Assembly (NCBI RefSeq): GCF_001949145.1
Contig: NW_019091362.1
Location: forward strand, 687,409 to 739,995
Length of the DNA: 52,587 bases
Origin: Acanthaster planci
Taxonomy: Eukaryota; Echinodermata; Asteroidea; Valvatida; Acanthasteridae
Reading direction: 5' to 3'
Shown here piece by piece: positions 10,891 to 21,919 of this stretch. Every line of letters starts with the position of its first letter. The first letter of the stretch is position 1. The position numbers and the translations under genes are program-made. Under the pieces are notes generated by a model. The model was given only the letters and a program-made list of their open reading frames with translations. It ran no database searches and was not told where the DNA came from.

Positions 10891-11072
10891 TACACTTGGT
10901 GGAGATAGCCTGAGTTGCTGAAAGCGCCATTAAAACCAAACATCAACAACACGTCTTTACTTCAGGCTCACGCAGTCGCTGAATATCCGTCGCTGTTTCT
11001 CTTTTACTTCATGTGTTGCAGAATTCCCACCCTCCCCCTACAATTCTGCTTTTCTGGGTTTTTTTCTTACAG

Positions 11073-11305
11073 GCATGTCGAGCTTTAACTGCTGCAACTG
11101 CAGCAACCCGTGCCGTTGGTCCAGATTCTGTCTACTCAAGTACTCCAATGCCGCACGTTATGAAGAGCTGCCAGAGACATCCCCAGTCAATTTGCACTGC
11201 CCTTCCGCCCCTTTACTCCTTCCATCTTCGCTGCAACCTCAGAACTCGGCAAAGAACCTCAAGCATCCTCCAAGTCTTACAAAGCTGACAAATTTTCCGA
11301 CATAA
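11073..11305 (+). pseudogene. DIRS 1 gag-like exon
   Basis: The reading frame begins after a strong acceptor (a T-rich tract then CTTACAG, ending at 11,072) and starts Met-Ser-Ser-Phe with CCNC...CSNPC, then a Ser/Pro-rich stretch to a stop at 11,305. A similar acceptor followed by GCGTGTC stands at 28,578 in DIRS 2, so this may be the second exon of gag. The function is assigned by position only. Confidence 0.45.
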
Positions 11306-11579
11306 TACAGGTACATTGTGATCGCTATCCTGGTTTAAATTCATACACTATCAACGTCAAAGGTAGACTCAAGTTGCATTCTGATTTTTGGGTGAGTATT
11401 GGTGTACCGAATATGATTCTGTCCATCATAAGGGATGGTCTTGTGTTATGGTTTTCAGAAGAACCTCCATCATATTTCCTCCCAAATTACGCTTCAGCTC
11501 TCCATAATTACGGTTTTGTCACAGACTCGGTTACCGATCTCTTGGCTTCAAATAAAATCATCGAGATAGGGGGCCCCCA

Positions 11580-12720
11580 CTTATGTCACTAGCCCTCTTT
11601 CAGTGGATTGTCAAGCCTCGAATAAAAAGCGTCTGATTTTAGATCTGAGTCGGTTGAATAACTTTATCACAAAATATTGTTTCAAATTCGAAGATTGGAA
11701 GATTACCTTGCACTATTTTGAGCCAAATGTTCTATTATTTTTATTCGGTCTCTAATCCGGCTATCATCATGTTGACATTCATCCTCCATTTCTAAAATAT
11801 TTAGGCTTTTCCCGGATTATAGGTGGCATTTAGAAGTATTTTCAGTTCACAGTTTTGCCGTTTGGACTAACTTCTGCTCCTTTAGTTTTCACAAAGCTAA
11901 TGAAGCCCTTGTTTCTCATTGTCGTTCATGAGGCATCTCCATCGTATTGTATTTGGATGATGGCTTAGTTGTTGTTCCCCGTTCCAATTATTCTCCTTCT
12001 GAGCAGTCTAAATTAGCCGCCGATATATCGCTTCATGTAGAATCGATCTCTTGAAAGCTGGTTTCGTTTATAGCATTAACAAAAGTAAACAAAAATAAAT
12101 GGAACCCTTCCTCATCCATTGTTTGGTTAGGCATGTCTTGGGATGCTACCAGTGGAATTCTTAAGGTTTTGGATCGTAGTGTTCACAAACTTCAATCGGC
12201 TATTGTTTCCTTACAATCACCCCCCAATTGTCTGATCAGGAATTTACATTCTGTAGTTGGGCAGATTATTTCTTTATCTCTTGTAGTCGGTAATGTCAGT
12301 AGAGTAATCTTCAGCAATTGTCAAATCACCATAGCGATAGCTAAAGATGAGGATAAGATCATCAGACTTAATAATTCTTGTCTATTTGAGCTTGAATTCT
12401 TGCACAAGAATGTTTCTCGTTTAAACCGACGTTTTCTATTTCCCCAAATGAACAAAGTCATCTGCTCAGACGCCAGTTATTTCGCCTCGGGAGCGGTTAT
12501 TTGCAGTAATGGTCACATGGCTCGTAAAAACGTTTCCTCAGATGACAAATCAAAATGTTCAACTTGGCGGTAGTTGGAAACTGTGTTATTTTCGTTACGT
12601 TCTTTCTTGCCATTGACCGCGAAATCTCTCGTCAAAGTTTTCACAGATAATAAGGCGGCTTCCAAAATAATTGAAGTTGGCAGTATGAAACCTCATCTCC
12701 AGTCTTTGGCTTTGGATATT
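11580..12720 (+). pseudogene. DIRS 1 reverse transcriptase and RNase H remnant
   Basis: Readable pieces in shifting frames include: an RT palm entry (LILDLSRLNNFI, about 11,634-11,670); VLPFGLTSAPLVFTKL (about 11,855-11,900); the catalytic YLDDG motif (about 11,950-11,964); then an RNase H piece with MNKVICSDAS and GAVICSNGH (about 12,448-12,515). Frameshifts and stops interrupt all of it, so it cannot be translated as a whole. Confidence 0.7.
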
Positions 12721-12756
12721 TTGATTTTTGCTTAGAAAACTAACTCTATCTCGAAA

Positions 12757-14270
12757 TTGAATGGATTCCCTTGTCTTAATGGGCAAGCCGATTTTAACGA
12801 GCAAGCAAATTATTATAAGTTGATGATTGGGGTCTTTCTGATCATTTTTTTCAACTCCATCATCGATAGGTCGAGTCCCTTAACCGTCGACTGTTTCGCT
12901 TCCTACTATGATGCAAAATTTCCTCGTTTCTTTTCCAGATTTAGGAATCCGGGGGCCGAAGCCATTGACGCTTTTGCGCAAGACTGGTCCGCTGAAAAGG
13001 TTTTATTAGTTCCTCCGGTTTCCTTAATTCCACAGGTTCTTTTCATTTACGTTCTTGCACAGGAACCGGTGTTCTGGTTTTCCATGGTGGCCGTCCAGCC
13101 CTTTTGACCTTTATTATGGACAATCTTCAAGCCCTTCATAGTAGACAGGATTACAGTGCCTGGAAATTTGTACCTAATTCACGGAGGAAGTAAACATTCT
13201 TCGCTTGGCTCATCTGAATTTGAGAGTCTGGTGGGCGCCGTCAAAATTCTGATTGTTGTATATAGTGTCCGGTAATGCTATCCTTTGTTTTTATACAGAT
13301 CGTTCTCCAGCAACCTTTTTGGCTAGAATTTCCACCTGCAATTTCCGGTCGTAAGGAGCAATTGTTGTATGAGGCTATTGCTTCCAAGTCGGAGGGTACG
13401 TGCAATTCATATTTTCACAGGTGTCGACTTTTTATAAAATGGTTGGTTAAGAATAGATTTCGTCTTTCGTTTCCAATAAGGGAAGATGTTTTGGCAGTTT
13501 ATTTTTCTGAAATCAAGTCCAGGTCCAATTCTGATAGTGTCGTTGCAACAACTGCTGGTGCCATCAAATGGCTTCACTCCTTAATGAATGTTTACACATC
13601 AATCATGTAGATTCTCCCCTTGTTCAACAAATGCTGATTAGTTTCAGAAAAGATCTTCACCACCCTCCGGCTCAAAAGGTTCCTTTAACTTTGGAGCAAC
13701 TTAAGAAAATATTGAACATCTTTGCCAAAGACGATTGTTCTCTTATGCAGTTTCGTCCTGCATGTTATGTGTGTATTAAGTATGCTTTTTTATTAAGACA
13801 TAATGAAATTACAGAAATGTAATGCAATCGTATTACGGTTCTTCTCAACAGCAAAGGTTTTAAGATTTTCATTCCTAAATCCAAAAACTGATAAGTTCAG
13901 GCAGGTTAACGTGGCGTTTATTCCGTTTTCTCAAGAGAGTCATTCGCCATTTTGTATTTTGCTAAGGTTTTTGCACAGACCCGGTATAGGTATTGGGGAC
14001 GACGAGTTTATTTTTACCCCCCTTACATTTTGTTCTTCCACCAAATCTTCCAAGCGTACTCGGAACAAACCACTAACGTACACTAGGTGCAGAGAATTGT
14101 TTTTAGATGCTCTAAAATCAATTGATATCTACGAAAAAGGCCAATCTTTGACAACCTCTCAGTGGTGCAGTTTATTACGAATTATCCGTATTCAAAGGAC
14201 AGAGTCAAGGTTAACTTCGCAGGTTCAACTTAAACATTTCTTTTACTTGTTTCTATTTATTTTGGCCTGA
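12757..14270 (+). pseudogene. DIRS 1 connection domain and tyrosine recombinase remnant
   Basis: A domain with PLTVDCFASYYDAKFPRF and a following DAFAQDW segment ends near 13,107. A probable intron closes with TTTATACAG at 13,298. The recombinase then runs from 13,299: a core-binding domain (NSYFHRCRLFIKWL) and an SRSNSDSVVATTAGAIKWL helix, a stop at 13,610, then frame changes near 13,600 and 13,805. The terminal His-x-x-Arg region (about 14,130-14,170) is scrambled by indels and the catalytic Tyr is not recognisable, so it is inactive. Confidence 0.7.
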
Positions 14271-14870
14271 AATTTGTTGTAATTTGATACCTTGTTACGT
14301 CATCAATTACTTGTAATTTTAATATGAAAGGGCTGCGTAGCACCGTGATCAGAATATTCACAAGAATATAATATATAATTAGTTTTCTGAAATATATATT
14401 TGCAATATATTTCAGAGCGCTCATTATATGTTACATTCTTGTAATTTTAATACCTGGTAAGTCATTGTGACGTCACAAAAGCACGCACATCTTGACTTAA
14501 TGTTTCTTTAGTATTACGTTTCACATTAATTTCCTAAACCATTTAAACCATAGGCCCCCACCTACTGCTGTATTCATGTGAAGGGTTTCTAAGCATTTAA
14601 AACATACCTGAATGTCTTTAAAATATATTCAAGTATCTGCCTTGATTGGCTGGCTGGTGTGGCTCGCATGTTCGTTTGTTTGCTTTTAGTGGATTTTTTT
14701 TTTTACAGAGGTGATGATTTCCTCTTTATTTTAGAACCATACAACTCCCACACGCAAATGCCTTTCAAACTTCTCAGAGAAATGAACTTTGTGTGGACGG
14801 ATCCATTTACGTCTTCGCAAGTTGCACTGTATGCTTGCTGGGCAAAGCTTTTAGAGCATTCGCCGACCCT
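14271..14870. other. AT-rich spacer, nothing recognised
   Basis: Only AT-rich sequence with short TATA/ATATA runs is seen. No ORF or repeat could be supported. Confidence 0.4.
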
Positions 14871-14878
14871 TCTACTGA

Positions 14879-15013
14879 TTCCTTCCGGGTGAACCTAACA
14901 ATGCAAACGGGGAAGACTGTATGGAGATCAAGTGGAGAAAATGGAACGACCTGAAGTGCAACTTGCCCCAGCCATTCATCTGCAAAATGTGGCCTTCTTA
15001 CGAAGAAAAGTGA
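14879..15013 (+). pseudogene. C-type lectin domain, C-terminal fragment
   Basis: From 14,885 the frame reads PGEPNN, GEDCMEI, WNDLKCN and PFICKM and ends at a TGA (15,011-15,013). These are the diagnostic last third of a C-type lectin domain: the EPN calcium/sugar-binding triad, the WND motif and the last conserved cysteines. A TGA stands at 14,876-14,878 where a Trp would be usual, and a TAG lies further upstream, so the rest of the domain is decayed. EPN would predict mannose-type binding in an intact protein. No companion exons were found. Confidence 0.65.
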
Positions 15014-16947
15014 GACTCAAACACAGTGTACCTTAGCCCCGAAAGTGGGAAATCTCGGTATTATTGGAATTAACACCATTCGTTACATACTTTCAAGGGT
15101 TATTTGATTGTTCTCCCAGTGGCAACGCGTGGAATGCTCCTTTCTTTACGGTCCCTCTTATCGGATTCACTAGCTGGGATTTATTCATCCTCTGAATTTT
15201 CGTGAGGGGAATCGTTGTTCTGATTGTTCGTAACCAGTGTTGCATAGGCTTGCAGGCCAGTATACAGAATTGAAGTTGCTGAAGCCCAAGGCAAAGTCAC
15301 GTTTTCCCATTTGAAGTGCCTGGACCGGTTTTTGTGCGAGTCACGTCCATTATTGTGCATGTACATGTACATGAACTTGCCAGTCGCGAAGGGATTGAGG
15401 TCAGGCTCCCGAAAACAACCACCTCGGTTAACTGAGGAGCTCACTGGGCCGAATAACTGACCGCAGTGAATGAGCCGTATTCCCGAAAAAAAACCCACCA
15501 TTTTAAGCGTCCCAGACTGATGACGAGTGCTCTAGACGAGGTTTGACTAGGCTAGTGTTTTATAAGATCTTCGCATATGCGTCTGCCGTAAACGGCTACG
15601 GCCGAAGAGTATGTGTCAACACTCTGCTGTAAAGTAGTCCGCACAATAAGCAATGCACTACATGTGCTGTGGGTTATTGCTATATTTGTAAAGAACCTTT
15701 ACTAATTTTGTATAGGATATTGGACTACAGTATACACCTTCACGAAACCATGCACGTACCGGTAGCCTGTATTATTTCAGTTAAGAGTTGAAAAGGTCAA
15801 CAATTGAGCTTGCATGTCAAGCCTCTCTTTTGTGTGGACTAACGGCCATTATGATGGATCCTTTGTGAGAGTGGTATAATTCTTGCCATTTCCCCAAATG
15901 GATTTGAATTCTCTGATAGGTTGCAATGAGAATTTTAACCCCCGCACCCCACAGCAGTGCCGTATCGGGGGAGTTCCTCCCTTATGGTAAGACAAAATTA
16001 ACCTCTGCAACACAGTAATATCAGCAACTGACTTCGTTTTCCCACACCAACTTCATACCGTTTTATTTGTCCACCGACGATTTGTTTAAAATTGCGAGCT
16101 ATTGGTCATTCAAATCCAACATAACTTACGATTACGCTACTTTTGTCCCATTTACTACATTATTCATCAAGTCTTAAATTTATATACGATTTTAACACAG
16201 GCCTATCCTAAAGGTGTGATTTAGGGTATAAAATATTTTGTAACCATTGCTTAATTAAATTTACCCAATAACTGATACGGTGAAAATACCAAAAGGAAAA
16301 AACGAACAAAACAGACCTGAATTTAATGACTTACCATTGATACGTGTAATAATGATAATGTTACTGAGTATAAGCAAAAGGGTAGTTGAGATTTTCATAA
16401 ACTGAGTAATTTATTAATCTCAACTGATTTAAAGACCACTATATCATGAATTTTGGCATAAAATAATTCTACCTTCACCTACACATATTTGATAATCAAA
16501 TCAACCTCGTGAATTTTTGGCATCTTTTTATCCTATTGAAAAAAGACTTTGATCCGACATCATATAATGAAATTATTTCTTTTACAATGTGGCACCCTAT
16601 GCTGTCGCTAATTTTGAATTAATTGTTTTGCTGGTTAAACTATGCCAATATTGTTGCATTTTCAATCCTACAACGGCGTTACATTTACATGTGTATGCGT
16701 TTTCCTGCGTTTTCTGTTTGAAAGTCTGTTTTCTGTTTGATTGTCTTTTGTTTGGTAAAACGACATATTTGTGAGTGAGCTTGACCCGAAAAACAATTTA
16801 TCTGGGAGATCTCTGGGCAAACAAGACCGTAAACGTGAATTGGTGTGACTGGGAGTATAAAGTGAAAGTTAGCTGTAACTGTTATGAACTAATTCTCCAA
16901 TTAATATAAACCGACTAAGTGGTAACAAAGTCATGAATAATGCATCA
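15014..16947. other. Intergenic sequence with segmental homology to the M-R interval
   Basis: No gene seen. About 15,540-15,880 aligns loosely to 26,380-26,695, and about 16,480-16,690 aligns weakly to 32,430-32,660. The tandem duplication therefore reaches beyond the genes, and the two DIRS elements sit at different points of the unit. Confidence 0.5.
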
Positions 16948-17473
16948 NNNNNNNNNNNNNNNNNNNNNNNNNNNNNNNNNNNNNNNNNNNNNNNNNNNNN
17001 NNNNNNNNNNNNNNNNNNNNNNNNNNNNNNNNNNNNNNNNNNNNNNNNNNNNNNNNNNNNNNNNNNNNNNNNNNNNNNNNNNNNNNNNNNNNNNNNNNNN
17101 NNNNNNNNNNNNNNNNNNNNNNNNNNNNNNNNNNNNNNNNNNNNNNNNNNNNNNNNNNNNNNNNNNNNNNNNNNNNNNNNNNNNNNNNNNNNNNNNNNNN
17201 NNNNNNNNNNNNNNNNNNNNNNNNNNNNNNNNNNNNNNNNNNNNNNNNNNNNNNNNNNNNNNNNNNNNNNNNNNNNNNNNNNNNNNNNNNNNNNNNNNNN
17301 NNNNNNNNNNNNNNNNNNNNNNNNNNNNNNNNNNNNNNNNNNNNNNNNNNNNNNNNNNNNNNNNNNNNNNNNNNNNNNNNNNNNNNNNNNNNNNNNNNNN
17401 NNNNNNNNNNNNNNNNNNNNNNNNNNNNNNNNNNNNNNNNNNNNNNNNNNNNNNNNNNNNNNNNNNNNNNNNN
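16948..17473. other. Assembly gap (526 Ns)
   Basis: The unsequenced stretch removes the 3' end of copy M exon D, including its stop codon and poly(A) signal. Confidence 0.99.
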
Positions 17474-17821
17474 TGCAGCGCCCACTTCAGGTAGACCAAG
17501 AACTCGCTCCAGTCTACCTGTCCGTCTGCATCCATATCAATAGCCTGCAGAGCTTGTCTAGTATCGGAGCACCGATAGCAGGCGAAGTATGGTGCCATGA
17601 AGCCGTTGTAGAAAGAGTCGTACTGCAGCATCTCGTCTCCTTGCACCTCATCCTTCAGGTCCCAGGTGTCCCAGATCTTTCGGACTTCGTCGAGCATCAT
17701 CTCTGAATGGGTGTCGTTCATCTCCATTTTCTCTATCATGTCTCGCATCTTCTCAGTAAGTTTGCCTCCAGCACGATCAAAGAGGAGAGCCACTCCGACC
17801 AGACTCATGTACTCCTCCTTC
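17474..17821 (-). pseudogene. Copy M exon D, EF-hand domain (3' end in gap)
   Basis: The acceptor CTCTAG lies just above 17,821, and exon C's phase-2 end joins it as Arg-Lys-Glu-Glu-Tyr-Met. The exon encodes a helical region and then a canonical EF-hand loop DMDADGQVDWSE (Asp at 1, 3, 5 and 9, Gly at 6, Glu at 12), so it should bind calcium. The sequence runs into the N gap about ten residues after the loop. The visible part is open and nearly identical to exon D of copy R; differences include Tyr versus Cys in the YDSFxNGF segment. Classed as pseudogene only because copy M has a frameshift in exon B. Confidence 0.75.
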
Positions 17822-18487
17822 CTAGAGGGAGTGGTGCAAGTTTGAATACAGCACAGTCAGCGTCATAACATACTCTTTGGTCATGACAGGTCTCCGGCCA
17901 AATGCTTGAAGAGACCAGATTGCTAGGGCAAGTGCTTAGCCTGGTACATGCATTTCAACACTTGTAATGTAACTTGTATTAGGAACCTTGTATGACTCAT
18001 GGCTGTAACAGTATTTCGGGATTGATTGATTCTTACTAACGACCCTTTATTATATTATGTGAGCTTCTTGTGAATTTCCTTCTGTGGTTTGTGATGAATG
18101 AATGATTTTCATTCAGCCTATGGTGGCTAACTGACCTATACCAAGAAACGTGAACCCCCAAGAATTTGGGGTTCCTGTTCCTTAAACAGAATTCCAATGT
18201 CTCGTGAAGTTCACTAGGCTAAATGTCTGTGTGCGAAATCACGTCCACTGTTGTGAATGATTCCGAATCTATAATTTACCCTACTACATTATTATTATTT
18301 TGTTATAATTTTACAGGTTCGCCTCACTTTTGATTCGATGGCTAACTTTAAAATAAGGCCTGCTGCTACTGCACAAGTAATAGCACGAAGGAATCTGAAA
18401 TTCTGAAAGCCTACAAATTATGTTTGAGGTTGGGGACTCCTCAAAGTGCGAGCAGAGTCTTTGTGGCTACTGGGCGAGTTCGCCCAG

Positions 18488-18751
18488 TGCTCAAACAGAG
18501 CACTGGGAAGGGCTGATGGCTTTGCACTGTGATTGGCTACATTGTGTAGGACCTGTGATCACGAGGTTATCACTTCCTCTTAGCTTAGCCTTATTTACTT
18601 TTTTTGGTTCACCGATGGCAATGTTTTAGCACGAGCAAAGTGTCGGCTATGATAAAACATGACCTTGGTACAGTCACAGTGTGGTAGTTTCTCTTCTCAC
18701 TAAGTTTCACTGATCATGTCTTTAGACGATATATTTCGAATCATTCGTCTT
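18488..18751 (-). repeat. Solo-like LTR homologous to 1,023-1,301
   Basis: It starts TGCTCAAACAGAGC and keeps homology to the left-edge LTR for about 260 bases, including the motif CACGAGCAAAGTGTCGGC. Neither primer site nor gag follows it, so it is a solo LTR or a remnant. It occupies the same intron, at a similar distance from exon C, as the LTR of copy L. Confidence 0.65.
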
Positions 18752-18891
18752 TGATCAATTTTGCATGAATGAATAAACTGTAGTGAGAGTATTTTCAGCA
18801 ATGAGGAAGAAAAAGAAAAAAACCGAGCTTGTCGTGGTCGGCTGGCTGGTTGGAATCAATTGTAGCAGCGGGAACCGCGAACAACTATTTC

Positions 18892-19107
18892 AAGGATGGG
18901 TTTGCGCCGGGGAGATGTAAAGTAATTTTGGATTTTTTTTACTAGTGCAGACGTAAGCAGGAGGTCTTGGTTCGAGTCCCACCCAAGTACGCTTGTGGTC
19001 TTTTCACAAGCCTTCGGGGCATACACAGAGCATACAATGTTAAAATACACGTCGAGCAGGGCAAAATCTTAAATTAATTTACATCTCCCCCGCGCAAATC
19101 CGTCCTT
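18892..19107 (+). mobile_element. tRNA-derived SINE, rearranged into an inverted repeat
   Basis: The ends are 30-base inverted repeats matching at 27 positions (AAGGATGGG at 18,892 and its complement ending CCGTCCTT at 19,107). Inside is the 3' half of a tRNA-like head with box B GGTTCGAGTCCC (about 18,970-18,981). Compared with the copy at 51,793-51,985, the terminal repeats are both the SINE 3' end in opposite orientation. It therefore looks like a head-to-head rearranged SINE rather than a true TIR transposon. Confidence 0.5.
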
Positions 19108-19241
19108 GGTTTTAACTAGACCGCCCCCTTGACCATTTCATTGTGGAAATTTTGCCTTTCCATTGTAAGGCAATTGTGAAAATTTACCAAATTTGATTTT
19201 TTTTAAACCCTTCAACAACAACAAAATACTTCCTGCCTTAC

Positions 19242-19675
19242 CTGTTGTTCCGAAGGTCTTCAAGCATGACTTCTTTCATCTTGTGAGCCTGCTCAAGAGT
19301 GAACTGAGGATCGTCTCCAAAAAGCTCAACCATCCTCAAGCGGATCATCTCATCGGAGGCTAAAGAGCTAATCCTCTTGGGAGCTTCTTCCCCGAAGAAA
19401 TCAGCCAAGTCGAAGTCCTCCTTCGCCAATCCCAAGACGAAGTCCAGGGCTCTTTCACCGTACACAGGCTGCTTGAGGTGAGGATCCCGACCCGTAGTGA
19501 TTTTGGTTACGTTAGTGGCAGCCTTCCTCAGATACGAGCAGTTGTATTTCTTGAGAATCTTCTTGTTGCCGAGGCGGATGAGGTTCATCATGGTAACGCA
19601 TGTGGATGCGTTGCCCATGGCAGCACCTTCGATGCAGATGCTGCCCCAGGTTCCATCAGCACCATACATCAAACT
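19242..19675 (-). pseudogene. Copy M exon C of the DRE-TIM/EF-hand gene (intact exon)
   Basis: The exon is 434 nt, 144 codons plus two bases, and open throughout. It starts after TGTAG with Ser-Leu-Met-Tyr-GADGTWG, carries GAAMGNASTC (metal-site Asn), then a basic helix, and an acidic linker with FDLADFFGEEAPKR and a helical HKMKEVMLEDLRNN end. The donor is GTAAGG. In DRE-TIM enzymes the GN element closes the metal site and the following helices form the start of the linker to the next domain, here the EF-hand exon. The exon itself is intact. The pseudogene label comes from the frameshift in exon B. Confidence 0.8.
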
Positions 19676-21919
19676 CTACAATGTAAAAACAAACGCAAAG
19701 TGTAAAGCTGAAATATCATATAAGGCTACTCATTCTTTATTTATCTTTGAAGTTTATTAAGTTTACATGGTCGTCGCTAGGTTTTCCCCGGGGCCAACCA
19801 CTCGTTCGGGGGGGGGGTAAGCACTCATTGGCTATAACTTGATAATCTGTTAACAACGGGAGGGGTTAGCGTTAATAAATTGGTGATTTTCATCCCGTTT
19901 CATAATGTTTTTCTTTTTTCCTTTTATCTCCATCTTGAGCCCCCTGCCCTTTTGTGACTGGTCGTGCCATTTAGCGTTAACTAGCGTCAATAAGTGTCAA
20001 CACACATGTAGCGTTGATAAAGTGTCAACACTTGTATGTACCCTCTAAAGATTTAACAAGTGGTTTTGTTACATTGAAGAGACTTCAAGCTAAAATCTGT
20101 AACTGTGTAAGAAACATGGTGAATTTGCTTCCACATTCTTGCAGGAAAAAGAGAACGAACACGGAAGACGAAAATGTGATGCATTTAATATGATTTTTGG
20201 GAGCGTAATTAACATGAGTCTTGCATAATAACACAACTTTTTGCATAAATATGCTTGATTAACTTATTGGCGCTTTGATGCGCTCGCTGACGCTCGTTGA
20301 CCAGCGGTGTATCCAGCTTGTGGTGTCGGGGAATTCAAAAGCACGAAGGCGGCTTCGGGTTCATTCAACATGATTTGGCGGAGAGGAAACATCAAACGCT
20401 TACTCGCCGTCCTGAAACATTGCCTTATAATTTCATGGTGTTGGTCCGGGTTTTTGCTAATATCTGATAAATAAATGAACGATAAATTTTCTTACCAATG
20501 AAGTATTCCTTGTTTGACGCAAATTTAAAACAACCCATAAATTTAAATATTGCCCGACTACCTCCTTGAATGCTGACACAGATGTTGCATTGACTAGAGA
20601 TTGTGGCACTTTCCTTGGTTGGTAAGTGTGTGATTTCAGTATAGTATCAATGTTGCTTATGTAGGGATTTGAAACACCATGTCAAATAATTGGTTATGTT
20701 TTGTCCATTGTTGACGTCGTCCACCTCTATTACCATAGCATGTCCTCTGAAGATGGAGATGTATTCCAAGAGAGCTGATTGTGCTCCAAACGTATTCAAT
20801 GCCCTCAGTGCCGTTAGTTAATGCTCAGAACTACACGTATAATGGTTTTTATCAATTTGTGGCATTTCCCGGCTCAACTGTCAGTTTCGTCTGGTTAAGA
20901 TTTGAACAGGCGTTTGGATTGATGTCACAAGATGCCAGTACATCAATCAGGAAAGTTGCAGATGTCTCTCCAATAGTAAGCAATGTGGTTTTCGAGATAC
21001 CTGAGAAGATTTCTTTATTGAGCCTTTATATTGTCTAGACAAGAACCGCCACTGCCCAGGCACTCACTTCCATTGAACTTATTGTTCAGCACACGATGGG
21101 TCCAGCAGAGAATACAAAGGAAGTATTCCACACAAAGCACTGATCTATGCACACTTGACTGAGCGGAGCTTTTAGTACATTTGATACGCGATATGCAGCA
21201 AAGGGGGACCCCGCAATTGTGTCTCCTCTTTTGTGTTTACGGAATCTGTGGAATTCCTTTCAGATTTCCAGGGGTGCAGTACGAACAATAGCCTGAGGGT
21301 ATATGGCTTGTGCATCACATTAGGGGTCCCGTTGCCGCATGTAGTGTTTGGTATAGCCTGCTATGGATTGCACCTCCGGCAGTACAAGATAACAAGGTAA
21401 GAGTTTTCTTCTGAAGCCAGAATTTTACCATTCAACGTTTTGCAGCATCCGCATAGCACAAGCTTACAATAAGTGTGAAGTGGATATCAATAACAAAGTC
21501 AAAATAGAGAAATATCGGCAAAATAGAGAGAAAAAAATGCAACAGGATTTTTTAGGAGCTGCCATCCATTGGGGCGCACTCAAACTCAATGTAGGGTAAA
21601 AGGCCATTTTGTGGCGATTCAATGTCTTTAAATCCTTTTTCCAACAAACGAGGCAAATATCAGGCTTAGACCTTGACTGCGGGTTGCATATATTAATTTT
21701 ATTATATCATCTCTTCACCAGAATTAAATAATTGCCAGAGACAAAGCGGAAATCGTGTGGTTTTTGGTTTCATTTTTATAAATACCCGTTTCTGTCTTCG
21801 AGGGGAATGTCACACAAAAGTAATTCTAACACAGAAATATATCCCAAACGAAAGCAAAAAAAGAAGGGGAGACTTTGGGAAACGTTCATTTTTTGTTTCA
21901 TTCATTAATCTAACCTTAG

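Larger units (their letters stand above)
11073..14270 (+). mobile_element. DIRS-type retroelement 1 (degenerate), RT-RNase H-tyrosine recombinase
   Basis: The order of remnants is: Cys-rich gag-like exon, reverse transcriptase, RNase H, an RNase H-distal domain, and tyrosine recombinase, all plus strand. RT together with a tyrosine recombinase and no DDE integrase defines DIRS/Ngaro/PAT elements. Multiple frameshifts and stops are present. Inverted terminal repeats and the internal complementary region could not be found by eye, so the outer ends are undefined. It is clearly divergent from DIRS element 2 at 28.58 kb. Confidence 0.75.
17822..19241 (-). other. Intron C-D of copy M with LTR and SINE insertions
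   Basis: The first 100 bases next to exon D align to 34,378-34,475 of copy R, and the bases next to exon C align to 1,430-1,546 of copy L. The middle holds an LTR (18,488-18,751) and a rearranged SINE (18,892-19,107). No coding sequence seen. Confidence 0.65.

Noticed and set aside
16933-17706. Long open frames across 16,933-17,706
   Set aside because: They consist mainly of the N gap; only the minus-strand EF-hand sequence above 17,474 is real.
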